From JBCBTD01 sp039818825 (lineage in GTDB: Bacteria > Pseudomonadota > Alphaproteobacteria > Geminicoccales > Geminicoccaceae), in contig JBCBTD010000034.1 of NCBI GenBank assembly GCA_039818825.1, positions 1 to 42,786 on the forward strand: a stretch of DNA of 42,786 bases, written 5' to 3'. Below, piece by piece: positions 8,359 through 16,682 of this stretch (the first letter of the stretch is position 1; each line of letters begins with the position of its first letter). Both the position numbers and the translations under genes were made by a program. The notes beneath the pieces were generated by a model that saw nothing but the letters and a program-made list of their open reading frames with translations, made no database searches and was not told the DNA's origin.

Positions 8359-9540
8359 TCAGACGGCTGGCATCAGCCTCGATTCGACCAGTTTGGCCCA
8401 AAAGCTGGCGCCGATCGTCAGTGTCCGATCATTGAAGTCGAAGCGCGGATCGTGACACAATACGGCGTCCTCGGCACCGTCGCCGCCGAGCATGACGAAG
8501 GCCCCGGGCACCTTCTGAAGCATGAACGCGAAATCCTCGCCGCCCATGGCGGGAGGATGGTCCCACAAGAGCCCGTCGTCGCCGACCACATGACGGGCAA
8601 CGTCGGCCGCGAGGACTGCTTCGGTCTCGGTCGCGATCGTCGGTGGGTAGGCGGCATCGGTGAACGTCACGACGGCCTCGGCCCTGAGCGCCTCGGCGAT
8701 ACTGCGCGCGATCCGGTGCACGCCGCTGATGAGACGATCACGTGTCTCCGGACGGAATGCTCGAACCGTGCCGCCGAGGACGGCGCGCGGGGCGATCACG
8801 TTGTCTGTGCTGCCAACGTGCATCCGCGTGATCGAGACGACGCCGGCGTCGAGCGGATCGACCTCGCGGCTGATCAAGGTTTGGAGCGCAGTGATGACGT
8901 GAGCGCCGACGACGGTCGGGTCGACGGTGGTGTGGGGATAGGCGCCGTGACCGCCGCGCCCGTCGATCGTCAGCTCGAAGAAATCGGCCGACGCCAGCAC
9001 CGCCCCCGCCCGCACGCCGATCTGCCCAGGCGCAAGCTGGGGAGAATTGTGCATGCCGTAGATTTCATCGCAGGGGAACTGCTCGAACAACCCTTCCCTG
9101 ACCATCCGCTCGCCGCCGGCCAGCATCTCTTCCGCCGGCTGAAACACGAACCGGACCTCTCCAGCGAAATCCCGGGTTTCCGCCAAGTACCGTGCGGCAC
9201 CCAGCAACATCGTCGTGTGGCCGTCGTGCCCGCAGGCGTGCATTCGGCCCGGGAACGCCGACGCGTGCGGGACACCGGACGTCTCGTCCATCGGCAGCGC
9301 GTCCATGTCCGCGCGCAGGCCCAGGGACCTCCGGGAGGGCCCGCGGGCGCCGATGAGCGTGCCGACGACGCCGGTGCCGGCCAGCCCCCGGTGCACGTCG
9401 ATGCCAAAACTCTGCAAGCGCTCGGCAACGAGATCGCTGGTCCGATGCTCGGCGAAGCCCAACTCCGGGTGGCGGTGGAAGTCACGGCGCCAATCGGTCA
9501 GTTCGGCCTCGAACTCGACGATGCGTGGCACGAGGTTCAT
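8359..9540 (-). CDS. M20 family amidohydrolase (hippurate hydrolase-like)
   Basis: This 393-residue metallo-amidohydrolase of the M20D / HipO type hydrolyses N-acyl amino acids to a carboxylate and a free amino acid. Seen in sequence: DFHRHPELGFAEHRT near the N-terminus, LGLRADMDALPM (D78/D80 region), the metal ligands of HACGHDGH (C103, H105), the catalytic/ligand pair E137-E138 in FVFQPAEEML, the lid-domain GGHGAYPH, and MGGEDFAFMLQKVPGAFVMLG near the C-terminus. Length is normal. No signal peptide, so cytoplasmic. It is divergent from the PfkB kinase gene across 180 nt. It is the second amide hydrolase in this part of the window after the acylase. Confidence 0.9.
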   Translation of the reverse strand: MNLVPRIVEFEAELTDWRRDFHRHPELGFAEHRTSDLVAERLQSFGIDVHRGLAGTGVVGTLIGARGPSRRSLGLRADMDALPMDETSGVPHASAFPGRMHACGHDGHTTMLLGAARYLAETRDFAGEVRFVFQPAEEMLAGGERMVREGLFEQFPCDEIYGMHNSPQLAPGQIGVRAGAVLASADFFELTIDGRGGHGAYPHTTVDPTVVGAHVITALQTLISREVDPLDAGVVSITRMHVGSTDNVIAPRAVLGGTVRAFRPETRDRLISGVHRIARSIAEALRAEAVVTFTDAAYPPTIATETEAVLAADVARHVVGDDGLLWDHPPAMGGEDFAFMLQKVPGAFVMLGGDGAEDAVLCHDPRFDFNDRTLTIGASFWAKLVESRLMPAV

Positions 9541-9720
9541 GAGTGCTCTCCGCTGGTGTCATCCCGGCACGACGCCGCCCCCCAAGATGACGCCGGGCGC
9601 GGTCGCAATCCAGTGCCGTCGATCGCGCCCCTCGAGCGTTCACTGTTGACGTCGCCCATCCGGAGGACTGAGTGGCCGGATGGCTTGGCGCCGGATCGGC
9701 GAAATCGGGAGCGACGCAGG

Positions 9721-10686
9721 ATGGCGGATGTGGTGTGTTTCGGCGATCTGTTGGTGGACTTCGTGCCCACCGTCACCGGAACCGGACTGGCCGACGCTCC
9801 GGGCTTCACCAAGGCCGCGGGTGGCGCTGCAGCCAACGTCGCCGTCGGACTTGCCAGGCTCGGCACCAGCAGCGGTTTCATGGGCAAGGTCGGCGACGAC
9901 CCGTTCGGTCGCTTCCTCGCGGGAACGCTCGCCGCGGAGGGCGTCGATACGAGCCCGCTCGGTCTCGACCCCGCACACCCGACCGCCATTGCTTTCGTTT
10001 CGCTCCGCGAGGACGGCGAGCGCGAGTTCCTGTTCTACCGCGATACGGCGCCAGACCGCTTCATGGCGGCGTCGGACATCGACGACGAGGCGCTCCGAGC
10101 CGCCAAGGTATTCCACTTCGACAGCATTGCGCTGGCGGCCGAGCCGCCCCGCACCCCGGCGCTGGCGGCTGCGGAACACGCCCGCGGCTTCGGCGCCATG
10201 ATCTCCTTCGATGTCAACCTCCGCCAGATGCTGTGGCCAGACATCGCCACCGCACGGAGCGTCATCGACAAGGCGGCGACGCTCAGCTCCGTCTTGAAGG
10301 TTTCCGACGACGAATTGGAGGTGCTCACAGGGAACCGGGACGTGGAGACCGCACGCGAAGCCTATTGGCACGACGCCATGCAACTCTTGGTAGTTAGCCG
10401 CGGCAGTGCCGGCTGCATCGCCGTCACTGCCGAAACTCAGGTCGACGTACCCAGTTTCCGCGTCACACCTGTCGACACGACGGGTGCGGGCGACGCCTTC
10501 GTCGCCGGGCTCTTGTCCAGCCTCGCCAGCGACACCGACGTCATTCGTCGGCCGGACGACCTGGCAAGGGCCTGCCGCGTCGCCAACGCCGCCGGCGCGC
10601 TCACCACCATGACACGAGGTGCCATCCCCGGCCTGCCGACGCGGGCGGCGATCGATCGGCTGATCGCGGAGGCCACCCCCGGCTGA
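9721..10686 (+). CDS. PfkB family carbohydrate kinase (fructokinase-like)
   Basis: This 321-residue ribokinase-fold sugar kinase starts VVCFGDLLVDFVPT and has the sugar-binding GGAAANVAVGLARLG. The second PfkB signature DTTGAGDAFVAGLL carries the catalytic base Asp258. The family phosphorylates fructose, 2-keto-3-deoxygluconate, ribose or nucleosides; fructose is the closest guess from overall look. The start is the ATG at 9721 with GGGAG 9 nt upstream; frames open far upstream but only overlap the M20 gene on the other strand. It stands alone, convergent with uvrA, whose stop lies 15 nt beyond its own. Confidence 0.88.
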   Translation: MADVVCFGDLLVDFVPTVTGTGLADAPGFTKAAGGAAANVAVGLARLGTSSGFMGKVGDDPFGRFLAGTLAAEGVDTSPLGLDPAHPTAIAFVSLREDGEREFLFYRDTAPDRFMAASDIDDEALRAAKVFHFDSIALAAEPPRTPALAAAEHARGFGAMISFDVNLRQMLWPDIATARSVIDKAATLSSVLKVSDDELEVLTGNRDVETAREAYWHDAMQLLVVSRGSAGCIAVTAETQVDVPSFRVTPVDTTGAGDAFVAGLLSSLASDTDVIRRPDDLARACRVANAAGALTTMTRGAIPGLPTRAAIDRLIAEATPG

Positions 10687-10701
10687 CGTCTCGGCGCTCG
10701 T

Positions 10702-13575
10702 TCAGGCGCGGCTGCTCTTGCGACGTCCCGTCTTGCGGCGCGCGGGCGGGGACGGCAGGAGCCGCCGCAGGTAACGACCGGTGGCGCTCTCGGGCGCATC
10801 GGCGATGCGTTCCGGTGGGCCTTCGGCAACGATGAAGCCCCCGCCGGTGCCACCTTCTGGGCCGACGTCGAGGATCCAATCCGCCGTCTTCACGACGTCC
10901 AGGTTGTGTTCGATCACGACGACTGTGTTGCCCTGGTCGACCAGCGCATGCAACACTTCCAAGAGCTTGCGCACATCTTCGAAATGCAAGCCAGTCGTCG
11001 GCTCGTCGAGGATGTAGAGCGTCTGGCCAGTCGCCCGCCTCGACAATTCCTTCGCCAGCTTGACGCGTTGAGCTTCGCCGCCCGAGAGGGTCGTCGCCTG
11101 CTGGCCCAGGGTGATGTAGCCCAGACCAACGGTCTCCAGCGTGCTGATCTTGTGGCGCACCGGTGGCACCGCCTCGAAGAACCGGACGCCATCCTCGACG
11201 GTCATCGCCAGCACGTCGGCGATCGACTTGTCGCGGTAGGTGACCTCCAAGGTCTCCCGGTTGAACCGCTTTCCCTTGCAGGCGTCGCAGGTGACGTAGA
11301 CGTCGGGCAGGAAGTGCATCTCGATCTTGATGACACCGTCGCCCTGGCACGCCTCGCACCGGCCGCCTTTGACGTTGAACGAGAAACGCCCCGGCCGGTA
11401 ACCCCGCGCCCGCGCCTCTGGCAAACCGGCGAACCAGTCGCGGATCGGCGTGAACGCGCCGGTGTACGTGGCCGGGTTCGATCGCGGCGTTCGGCCGATC
11501 GGCGACTGATCGATGTCGACCACCTTGTCGACGTGTTCGAGGCCCTCGAGTGACTCGTGAACACCGATCGGGCCACGGGTGTTGTGCAGATGGCGGGCGA
11601 TCGCCGGGTAGAGGGTGTCGATGATCAGCGAGGACTTCCCGCTGCCGGATACGCCGGTGACGCAAGTGAACGTCCCGACCGGAATGCGCGCCGTCACGCC
11701 CTGAAGGTTGTTGGCTCTAGCGCCTGCCACGACCAGCCATCGGTCGTCCGCCGGCACGCGGCGGCGTTTCGGCACCGGCACGGCGCGGACGCCGGCCATG
11801 TACTGGCCGGTGAGGCTTTCCGACCTCGCCATCACCTCCTCGGGCGTGCCGGCGGCGACGACCAGTCCGCCGTGGACGCCGGCACCGGGGCCCATGTCGA
11901 TGAGGTGGTCGGCCTTGCGGATGGCGTCCTCGTCGTGTTCGACGACGATCACCGTGTTGCCGAGGTCGCGCAGGTTCTCCAACGTCTGCAACAGCCGATC
12001 GTTGTCGCGCTGGTGCAGCCCGATCGACGGCTCGTCGAGGACGTACAGCACGCCGGTGAGCCCGGAGCCGATCTGCGACGCCAGGCGGATGCGTTGGCTC
12101 TCCCCGCCCGACAGCGTGCCGCTGTCACGCGCCAGGGTCAGGTAGCCGAGCCCGACCTTCACCAGGAACCCGAGACGCTCGTTGATTTCCTTGAGGATGC
12201 GGCTGGCGATCGCCTGGTCCTTTGGCCGCAAGGTCGCGCCCAGTCCGTCGAACCAGGATGCCGCCTCGTCGATCCCGAGCCGGCTGACCTCGCCGATGTG
12301 GCGACCGCCGACCCGAACGGCCAGGGCCTCGGGCTTCAACCGATGGCCGGCGCAGGGTTCGCACTCGGTGGTGGAGAAGAAGCGGCCAAGTTCCTCCTTC
12401 AGCCATGCGCTGTCGGTCTCGCGCCAACGACGTTGCAGGTTCGGGATGACACCCTCGAACGCCCGCTCGACGTCGTAGTTGCGAAGACCGTCGGCATAGC
12501 GGAGCGGGATCTTGGTCTTGCCCGAGCCATAGAGGATCACCCGCTGCACCGCCTCCGGCAGCTCCGCGAACGGGGTTTGCAGCTCGACGTCGTAGAAGCT
12601 CGCCAAGCTTTCCAGGGTTTGCGTGTAGTATTGGGCGGTCGAGTTCGCCCACGGTTCGATCGCCCCAGCCGCCAGCGAGAGCGAGGGATCCGGCACGACC
12701 AGCGTCGGATCGACTTCCATCTTGCGCCCCAGCCCGTCGCAAGCCGGACAGGCGCCGAACGGGTTGTTGAACGAGAACAGCCGCGGCTCGATCTCGTCGA
12801 TGGTGAAGCCCGAAACCGGACAGGCGAAGCGCGCGGACAACACCAGAGTGGTCTGATCATCGGCGTTCTCAGCAGTAAGCAGCCCGTCCGAAAGCGCCAG
12901 CGCCGTTTCGACGCTGTCGGCCAACCGGGTCGGGCTGTCGGCGTCGAGCACCAGGCGGTCCACCACCACGTCGATGTCGTGCTTGAGCTTCTTGTTCAGC
13001 GCGGGCACTTCGTCGATCTCGTAGGGCTTGCCGTCCACCTTGACGCGCTGGAACCCTCGGCGCTGCAGGTCCTGTAACTCCTTCCGGTACTCGCCTTTGC
13101 GCCCACGGACGATGGGTGCGAGCAGGTAGAGACGCGCGCCCTCGCCCAACTCCATGATCCGGTCGACCATCTGCGAGACGGTCTGGCTCTCGATCGGCAG
13201 GCCGGTCGCCGGCGAGTACGGCACGCCGACCCGCGCCCACAAGAGCCGCATGTAATCGTAGATCTCGGTGACCGTAGCGACCGTCGAACGCGGGTTTCGC
13301 GACGTCGTTTTCTGCTCGATGGAAATGGCAGGCGACAGCCCGGTGATCTGATCGACGTCGGGCTTTTGCATCAGTTCGAGGAACTGGCGCGCATAGGCGG
13401 ACAGACTCTCGACGTACTTGCGCTGACCTTCGGCGTAGACCGTGTCGAACGCCAGCGAGCTTTTTCCCGAGCCGGAGAGCCCGGTGACCACGACGAGGCG
13501 ATGCCGCGGAATGTCGACGTCGATGGACCTGAGGTTGTGCTCGCGGGCGCCGCGCACGCGGATGAAGTCGTCCAT
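10702..13575 (-). CDS. uvrA: excinuclease ABC subunit A
   Basis: UvrA is the damage-sensing ABC-type ATPase of nucleotide excision repair; it loads UvrB at lesions. The 957-residue protein has two Walker A motifs (GLSGSGKSSLAFDT near residue 30 and GVSGSGKSSLIIDT in the C-terminal half), two LSGGE signatures, and the essential C-terminal zinc site CEACQGDG...CDACKGKRFN. The first zinc site is reduced: CPVSGF...CPACDGLG has only one Cys in its first pair. Start ATG 13575 is the family start; an upstream in-frame ATG would add 36 atypical residues. An SOS box lies 79 nt upstream, so it is probably LexA-controlled. Confidence 0.96.
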   Translation of the reverse strand: MDDFIRVRGAREHNLRSIDVDIPRHRLVVVTGLSGSGKSSLAFDTVYAEGQRKYVESLSAYARQFLELMQKPDVDQITGLSPAISIEQKTTSRNPRSTVATVTEIYDYMRLLWARVGVPYSPATGLPIESQTVSQMVDRIMELGEGARLYLLAPIVRGRKGEYRKELQDLQRRGFQRVKVDGKPYEIDEVPALNKKLKHDIDVVVDRLVLDADSPTRLADSVETALALSDGLLTAENADDQTTLVLSARFACPVSGFTIDEIEPRLFSFNNPFGACPACDGLGRKMEVDPTLVVPDPSLSLAAGAIEPWANSTAQYYTQTLESLASFYDVELQTPFAELPEAVQRVILYGSGKTKIPLRYADGLRNYDVERAFEGVIPNLQRRWRETDSAWLKEELGRFFSTTECEPCAGHRLKPEALAVRVGGRHIGEVSRLGIDEAASWFDGLGATLRPKDQAIASRILKEINERLGFLVKVGLGYLTLARDSGTLSGGESQRIRLASQIGSGLTGVLYVLDEPSIGLHQRDNDRLLQTLENLRDLGNTVIVVEHDEDAIRKADHLIDMGPGAGVHGGLVVAAGTPEEVMARSESLTGQYMAGVRAVPVPKRRRVPADDRWLVVAGARANNLQGVTARIPVGTFTCVTGVSGSGKSSLIIDTLYPAIARHLHNTRGPIGVHESLEGLEHVDKVVDIDQSPIGRTPRSNPATYTGAFTPIRDWFAGLPEARARGYRPGRFSFNVKGGRCEACQGDGVIKIEMHFLPDVYVTCDACKGKRFNRETLEVTYRDKSIADVLAMTVEDGVRFFEAVPPVRHKISTLETVGLGYITLGQQATTLSGGEAQRVKLAKELSRRATGQTLYILDEPTTGLHFEDVRKLLEVLHALVDQGNTVVVIEHNLDVVKTADWILDVGPEGGTGGGFIVAEGPPERIADAPESATGRYLRRLLPSPPARRKTGRRKSSRA

Positions 13576-13653
13576 GGGCCGGGGTCGTTTCCGTGCGAAG
13601 GGTGAAGCGCGAATATGGCGCGACGGACCGCCGCAAGCCAGGGGCCGGGACCA

Positions 13654-13668
13654 GTTCACCCACAGTTC
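13654..13668. promoter_or_regulatory. alphaproteobacterial LexA (SOS) box
   Basis: The sequence GTTC-ACCCACA-GTTC (GAAC-N7-GAAC read toward uvrA) matches the direct-repeat operator GTTCN7GTTC described for LexA of Rhodobacter and rhizobia. It lies 79 nt upstream of the uvrA start and 42 nt upstream of the divergent DUF3108 gene. An 8-nt-specific match can occur by chance, but the position in front of a classical SOS gene makes it credible. Confidence 0.75.
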
Positions 13669-13709
13669 AGTGCGTGGGATCAACCGTGTTGCTCTGGGGG
13701 AGATACCGC

Positions 13710-14552
13710 ATGGCCACGGGCATCATTCGCCGCCACGCCGCGCCCGCGCTGGCTCTGTTCGCTTTGCTGGCAACGAGCTCGCCAGCGGCGACGGTCACCA
13801 CGGACCGCCTCGACCTCGCCATGAACATGACCTTCCTCGGGCTGACCGTCGGCTTCGTGTCGCTGACCGCCGCGCCAGGGAACGATGGCGTCGTCAGCCG
13901 AATCGAGCTGGAGACGGTCGGCCTCGCCAAAGCCATCACCGGCTTCAAGGGTGAGGTTTCCGGAACCAGCGCCACGGATGGGCTAGGCGATCTGACGGCG
14001 CTCGCTTTCGATCTCTGGTACGAAAGCAACCGCGAAACTCGCAAGGTCGTGTTGCGTTACGACGGCGCCGGTACCGTCACCGAGTTGGAGACGTTCAAGC
14101 GCGGCGAGCTGACGCCGAGCGACGTGCCCGAGGACCTCCGGAACGCGACGGTCGATCCGCTGACGGCCTTCGTCACGCTCAGACAGTGGTTGGGTGAGGT
14201 CCGTGACAGCGGCCCTGACCGGCGCGTCGTTCCAGTGTTCGACGGCCGCCGACGCTACGACCTCGACGCCCGCTATGTCGGCCGCAGGCCTTCGGCAATG
14301 ATCGACGGCGAGATGGTCCTCGAGATGGAGTTGCGCCTGGTGCCGATCGCCGGGTTCAATCGCACTGACGGCATGGCGAACTGGTCGAACGAGGATCGCG
14401 AGAACCGATTCGTGCTGGTGCTGGTCAGTGACGACGCAGCATTGGTGCCGCTGGTCATGCGTACGGCTGGTGCGAGCACGATCTCGGCTTCGCTGCGCAC
14501 GACGCGTGCCTGCACCGGCGCCGGCGAGCCCATCTGTCGCGACTATCGCTGA
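13710..14552 (+). CDS. DUF3108 domain exported protein
   Basis: This 280-residue protein has an N-terminal signal peptide (basic IIRRH, a hydrophobic core of about 15 residues, cleavage likely after SSPAA). The mature part is beta-rich and resembles DUF3108 proteins: FLGLTVGFVSLTA, ITGFKGEVSGTSATDGLG, VDPLTAFVTLRQWL and the FDGRRRYDL motif that typifies the family. Function is unknown; the family is periplasmic or envelope-associated. The start ATG at 13710 is preceded by GGGGGAG at good spacing; an earlier in-frame ATG at 13593 would bury the signal peptide. Divergent from uvrA; it may share the intergenic SOS box by proximity only. Confidence 0.82.
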   Translation: MATGIIRRHAAPALALFALLATSSPAATVTTDRLDLAMNMTFLGLTVGFVSLTAAPGNDGVVSRIELETVGLAKAITGFKGEVSGTSATDGLGDLTALAFDLWYESNRETRKVVLRYDGAGTVTELETFKRGELTPSDVPEDLRNATVDPLTAFVTLRQWLGEVRDSGPDRRVVPVFDGRRRYDLDARYVGRRPSAMIDGEMVLEMELRLVPIAGFNRTDGMANWSNEDRENRFVLVLVSDDAALVPLVMRTAGASTISASLRTTRACTGAGEPICRDYR

Positions 14553-14582
14553 CGACGAGCCGCAGCTTGCGTCCCGTCGTCA
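14550..14582. terminator. symmetric hairpin containing both convergent stop codons
   Basis: TGACGACG (14550-14557) pairs perfectly with CGTCGTCA (14575-14582); an inner CGCA/TGCG stem (14561-14564 / 14568-14571) closes on GCT. The TGA of the DUF3108 gene and the TGA of the CBS gene (minus strand) are the outermost bases of the two arms. It has no T tract, so a bidirectional terminator or 3'-end protective stem is inferred, not proven. Confidence 0.5.
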
Positions 14583-15041
14583 GTCGTCGCGGTCGTTCTT
14601 GACCCGTCGGAGTACGGTCAATACCGAGACCGCGCCCACGAGCTTGTCGTCCGGTCCTTCGGTGACCGGCATGCGCAGGGCGCCGCCGCGCAACAGCAGC
14701 AAGGCTTCCGTCAACGGCGTCTTCGGGTGCACGGTCGGGATGTCGTGATCGAGGAAATCACTGACCTTCCGGTCGAGGTAGGGCGTCAGCCGCTCGACCA
14801 GCTCGTCGAGCGGCTCGTCGACGCTGACGTCGGCACGACTGCCGCCAAAAGCACGCGCGTTGTGCGGCAACAGCACCTTCGCCAGCTGATACGCGCTGAC
14901 CTCGCCGATGAAGCGGTTCTGGTCATCGACGACGAGCACCGCCTGCATGTGCCGCTTGCTCATCAGCTCGATCGCTTCGCCGAGCGTTGCGCTGCGCTGG
15001 ATCGCCGTAGGATTGGCCTGCATGATGTCGGCCACGAACAT
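14580..15041 (-). CDS. CBS domain protein
   Basis: A 153-residue protein made of two CBS repeats: FVADIMQANPTAIQRSATLGEAIELM...FIGEVSAYQLAKV (first) and KVSDFLDHDIPTVHPKTPLTEALLLLRGGALRMPVTE...LVGAVSVLTVLRR (second). Tandem CBS modules usually bind adenosyl nucleotides and regulate a partner; stand-alone ones have unknown partners. The start ATG at 15041 has GGGAGG at 7 nt spacing, and an upstream in-frame ATG is not family-like. It lies 128 nt downstream of the GT39 gene on the same strand and may be cotranscribed. Confidence 0.85.
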   Translation of the reverse strand: MFVADIMQANPTAIQRSATLGEAIELMSKRHMQAVLVVDDQNRFIGEVSAYQLAKVLLPHNARAFGGSRADVSVDEPLDELVERLTPYLDRKVSDFLDHDIPTVHPKTPLTEALLLLRGGALRMPVTEGPDDKLVGAVSVLTVLRRVKNDRDD

Positions 15042-15169
15042 GGCGCCGCCTCCCGAATTTGCCACCGAAGTCGCGGCGGACATTGCCCGGACTTTCGCAC
15101 TGCCGCAATGGCCGCCTGCGTTCGAAAAGCACCCGTCCGAGCCGGGCGCCCGGTCCGATGACCCCAGCG

Positions 15170-16654
15170 TCATCCATAGCCCTGAAAGCCCCGGGCAAAG
15201 AGCACCCGGAACGGGATGGAGCGGTCGTCGTGGGTCCGCAGCCGGGTGTCGATCACCGTCTCGACCTCACGAAACCGCATCGTGATGAAGCGCAGGTCCT
15301 CGTGGGTTTCGACGATCACGAACACCGCATCGGGATCCCCGGGGAACGCCGTCACCATGTCGAAATGGTTGTTGACGCGCTGATCCCAATCGAACGTCGC
15401 GCTTCGTTCCAAAGGCCACCCGGTGCCATGCAGCAAGCTGGAGAGGAGCATCCGATCGCTCACTACGAGCCACGCATCGGGCTCGGCCTCCAGGACCGGT
15501 TGGACCTCGGCCGCGATCCGGTCGATGCCGCGCAAACGCTTGAACGGATCGACGCTGCGGCTGTAGGCAGAAGGTTCCGCGGCATTGAGCGACGCTGCAG
15601 CGACGGCCACGACGAACGCCGCGAGATGCACCGCGACCGAGGTCCGCAACAGCCATCTGCGCCCACCGGCGACGAGCCAAGCCGCTACGGCGACGCTGAA
15701 GCCGAGATAGGCGGGCGCCGCCCAATTGGCATTGGCGCGGTTCAACCAAGCCTGAGCCGCGATGATCAGAAGCAGCGGCAGCCCGAGACCCAAAAGCAGC
15801 CGCAGCGCAGGCGATCGCCACGTTCCCGGGGTGAACAACATGACGACCAAGATGCCGAACGTGATCGGCCCGAACACGCCGATCTGGCTCACCAGGAAGT
15901 CGCCGAGCTCCGCCGCGCGCTCGGCGAGCGCCGCATCGCCCCCGGCGGGCACGTTGGCGTTCTCGCCCAGATGGCGAAGGGTCGGGAAACCCGCCCGGGC
16001 GTTCCAGATCAGGTTGGGCGACAACATGACCACGGCCGCGACCAGGGCCAATCCGAGACCCCGCCAGCTCACGCCGCGGCGCCAGTGCGGGTCGAGGAGC
16101 AGAACCAAACCGGCGCCACCCAACCACGCGACCATGGTGTACTTGCCCAGAAAACCGAGGCCCACCGCCGCGCCGGTCAAGAGCCAGGCGCTGGCCTGGC
16201 CGCCGCGGAGGGCAATCACCAGAGCCAACGTCGCGAAGGCCCAGCCGAGCATCATCGGCGGGTCAGTCGACGCCAGCATCGACGATACGGTCACCGCCGG
16301 CAGCGTCAGATAGATCAGCGCCGCGACGAGACCCACCACACGGTCGAACAGGACGCGGCCGAGCGCGTAGAGGCCGACGGCGATCAACGGATGCAGCAGC
16401 AAGGAAGGCAGCCGGATCGCCCAGGCGGAATCGCCGAACAGCTCGGTGGAGGCGCGGATCAACCATGGCAGCAGCGGCGGCTTCGAGTAGTAGCCACCGG
16501 CGAGATGCTCGCCATAGATCCAATACTGCGCTTCGTCGCCGGACAACGGCAGCGGGTCCAGCCAGACGTTGGCGAGGCCGCGGGCCACGGTCAACGCGAG
16601 CAGCAACGACAACACCGACCGCGCCTGCACGAGCGGCGGAACACCAGGGGTCAC
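15170..16654 (-). CDS. GT39/ArnT-like membrane glycosyltransferase
   Basis: This 494-residue polytopic protein has about ten to eleven hydrophobic segments and the N-terminal periplasmic-loop acidic signature PLSGDEAQYWIYGEHLAGGYYSKPPLL (DE pair), typical of dolichyl-phosphate-mannose / undecaprenyl-phosphate-aminoarabinose transferases (PF02366/PF13231). Such enzymes move a sugar from a polyprenyl phosphate to lipid A or another envelope acceptor on the periplasmic face. The C-terminal ~140 residues form a soluble domain. The start is the GTG at 16654 because GAGGA lies 8 nt upstream; the longer reading would add 47 residues of Arg/Pro-rich leader. It follows the MscS gene by 28 nt, suggesting cotranscription. 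Confidence 0.85.
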   Translation of the reverse strand: MTPGVPPLVQARSVLSLLLALTVARGLANVWLDPLPLSGDEAQYWIYGEHLAGGYYSKPPLLPWLIRASTELFGDSAWAIRLPSLLLHPLIAVGLYALGRVLFDRVVGLVAALIYLTLPAVTVSSMLASTDPPMMLGWAFATLALVIALRGGQASAWLLTGAAVGLGFLGKYTMVAWLGGAGLVLLLDPHWRRGVSWRGLGLALVAAVVMLSPNLIWNARAGFPTLRHLGENANVPAGGDAALAERAAELGDFLVSQIGVFGPITFGILVVMLFTPGTWRSPALRLLLGLGLPLLLIIAAQAWLNRANANWAAPAYLGFSVAVAAWLVAGGRRWLLRTSVAVHLAAFVVAVAAASLNAAEPSAYSRSVDPFKRLRGIDRIAAEVQPVLEAEPDAWLVVSDRMLLSSLLHGTGWPLERSATFDWDQRVNNHFDMVTAFPGDPDAVFVIVETHEDLRFITMRFREVETVIDTRLRTHDDRSIPFRVLFARGFQGYG

Positions 16655-16682
16655 GGCGCATTCCTCAGATGACCGCGGGGGC

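Noticed and set aside
8452..9720. Plus-strand open frame continuous with the PfkB kinase from 8452
   Set aside because: The upstream 423 codons are the complement of the M20 hydrolase gene; the kinase family starts at 9721, where a ribosome site is present.
11557..13077. 506-codon plus-strand frame inside uvrA
   Set aside because: Complement of the strongly conserved uvrA; composition is typical of antisense frames in GC-rich genes.
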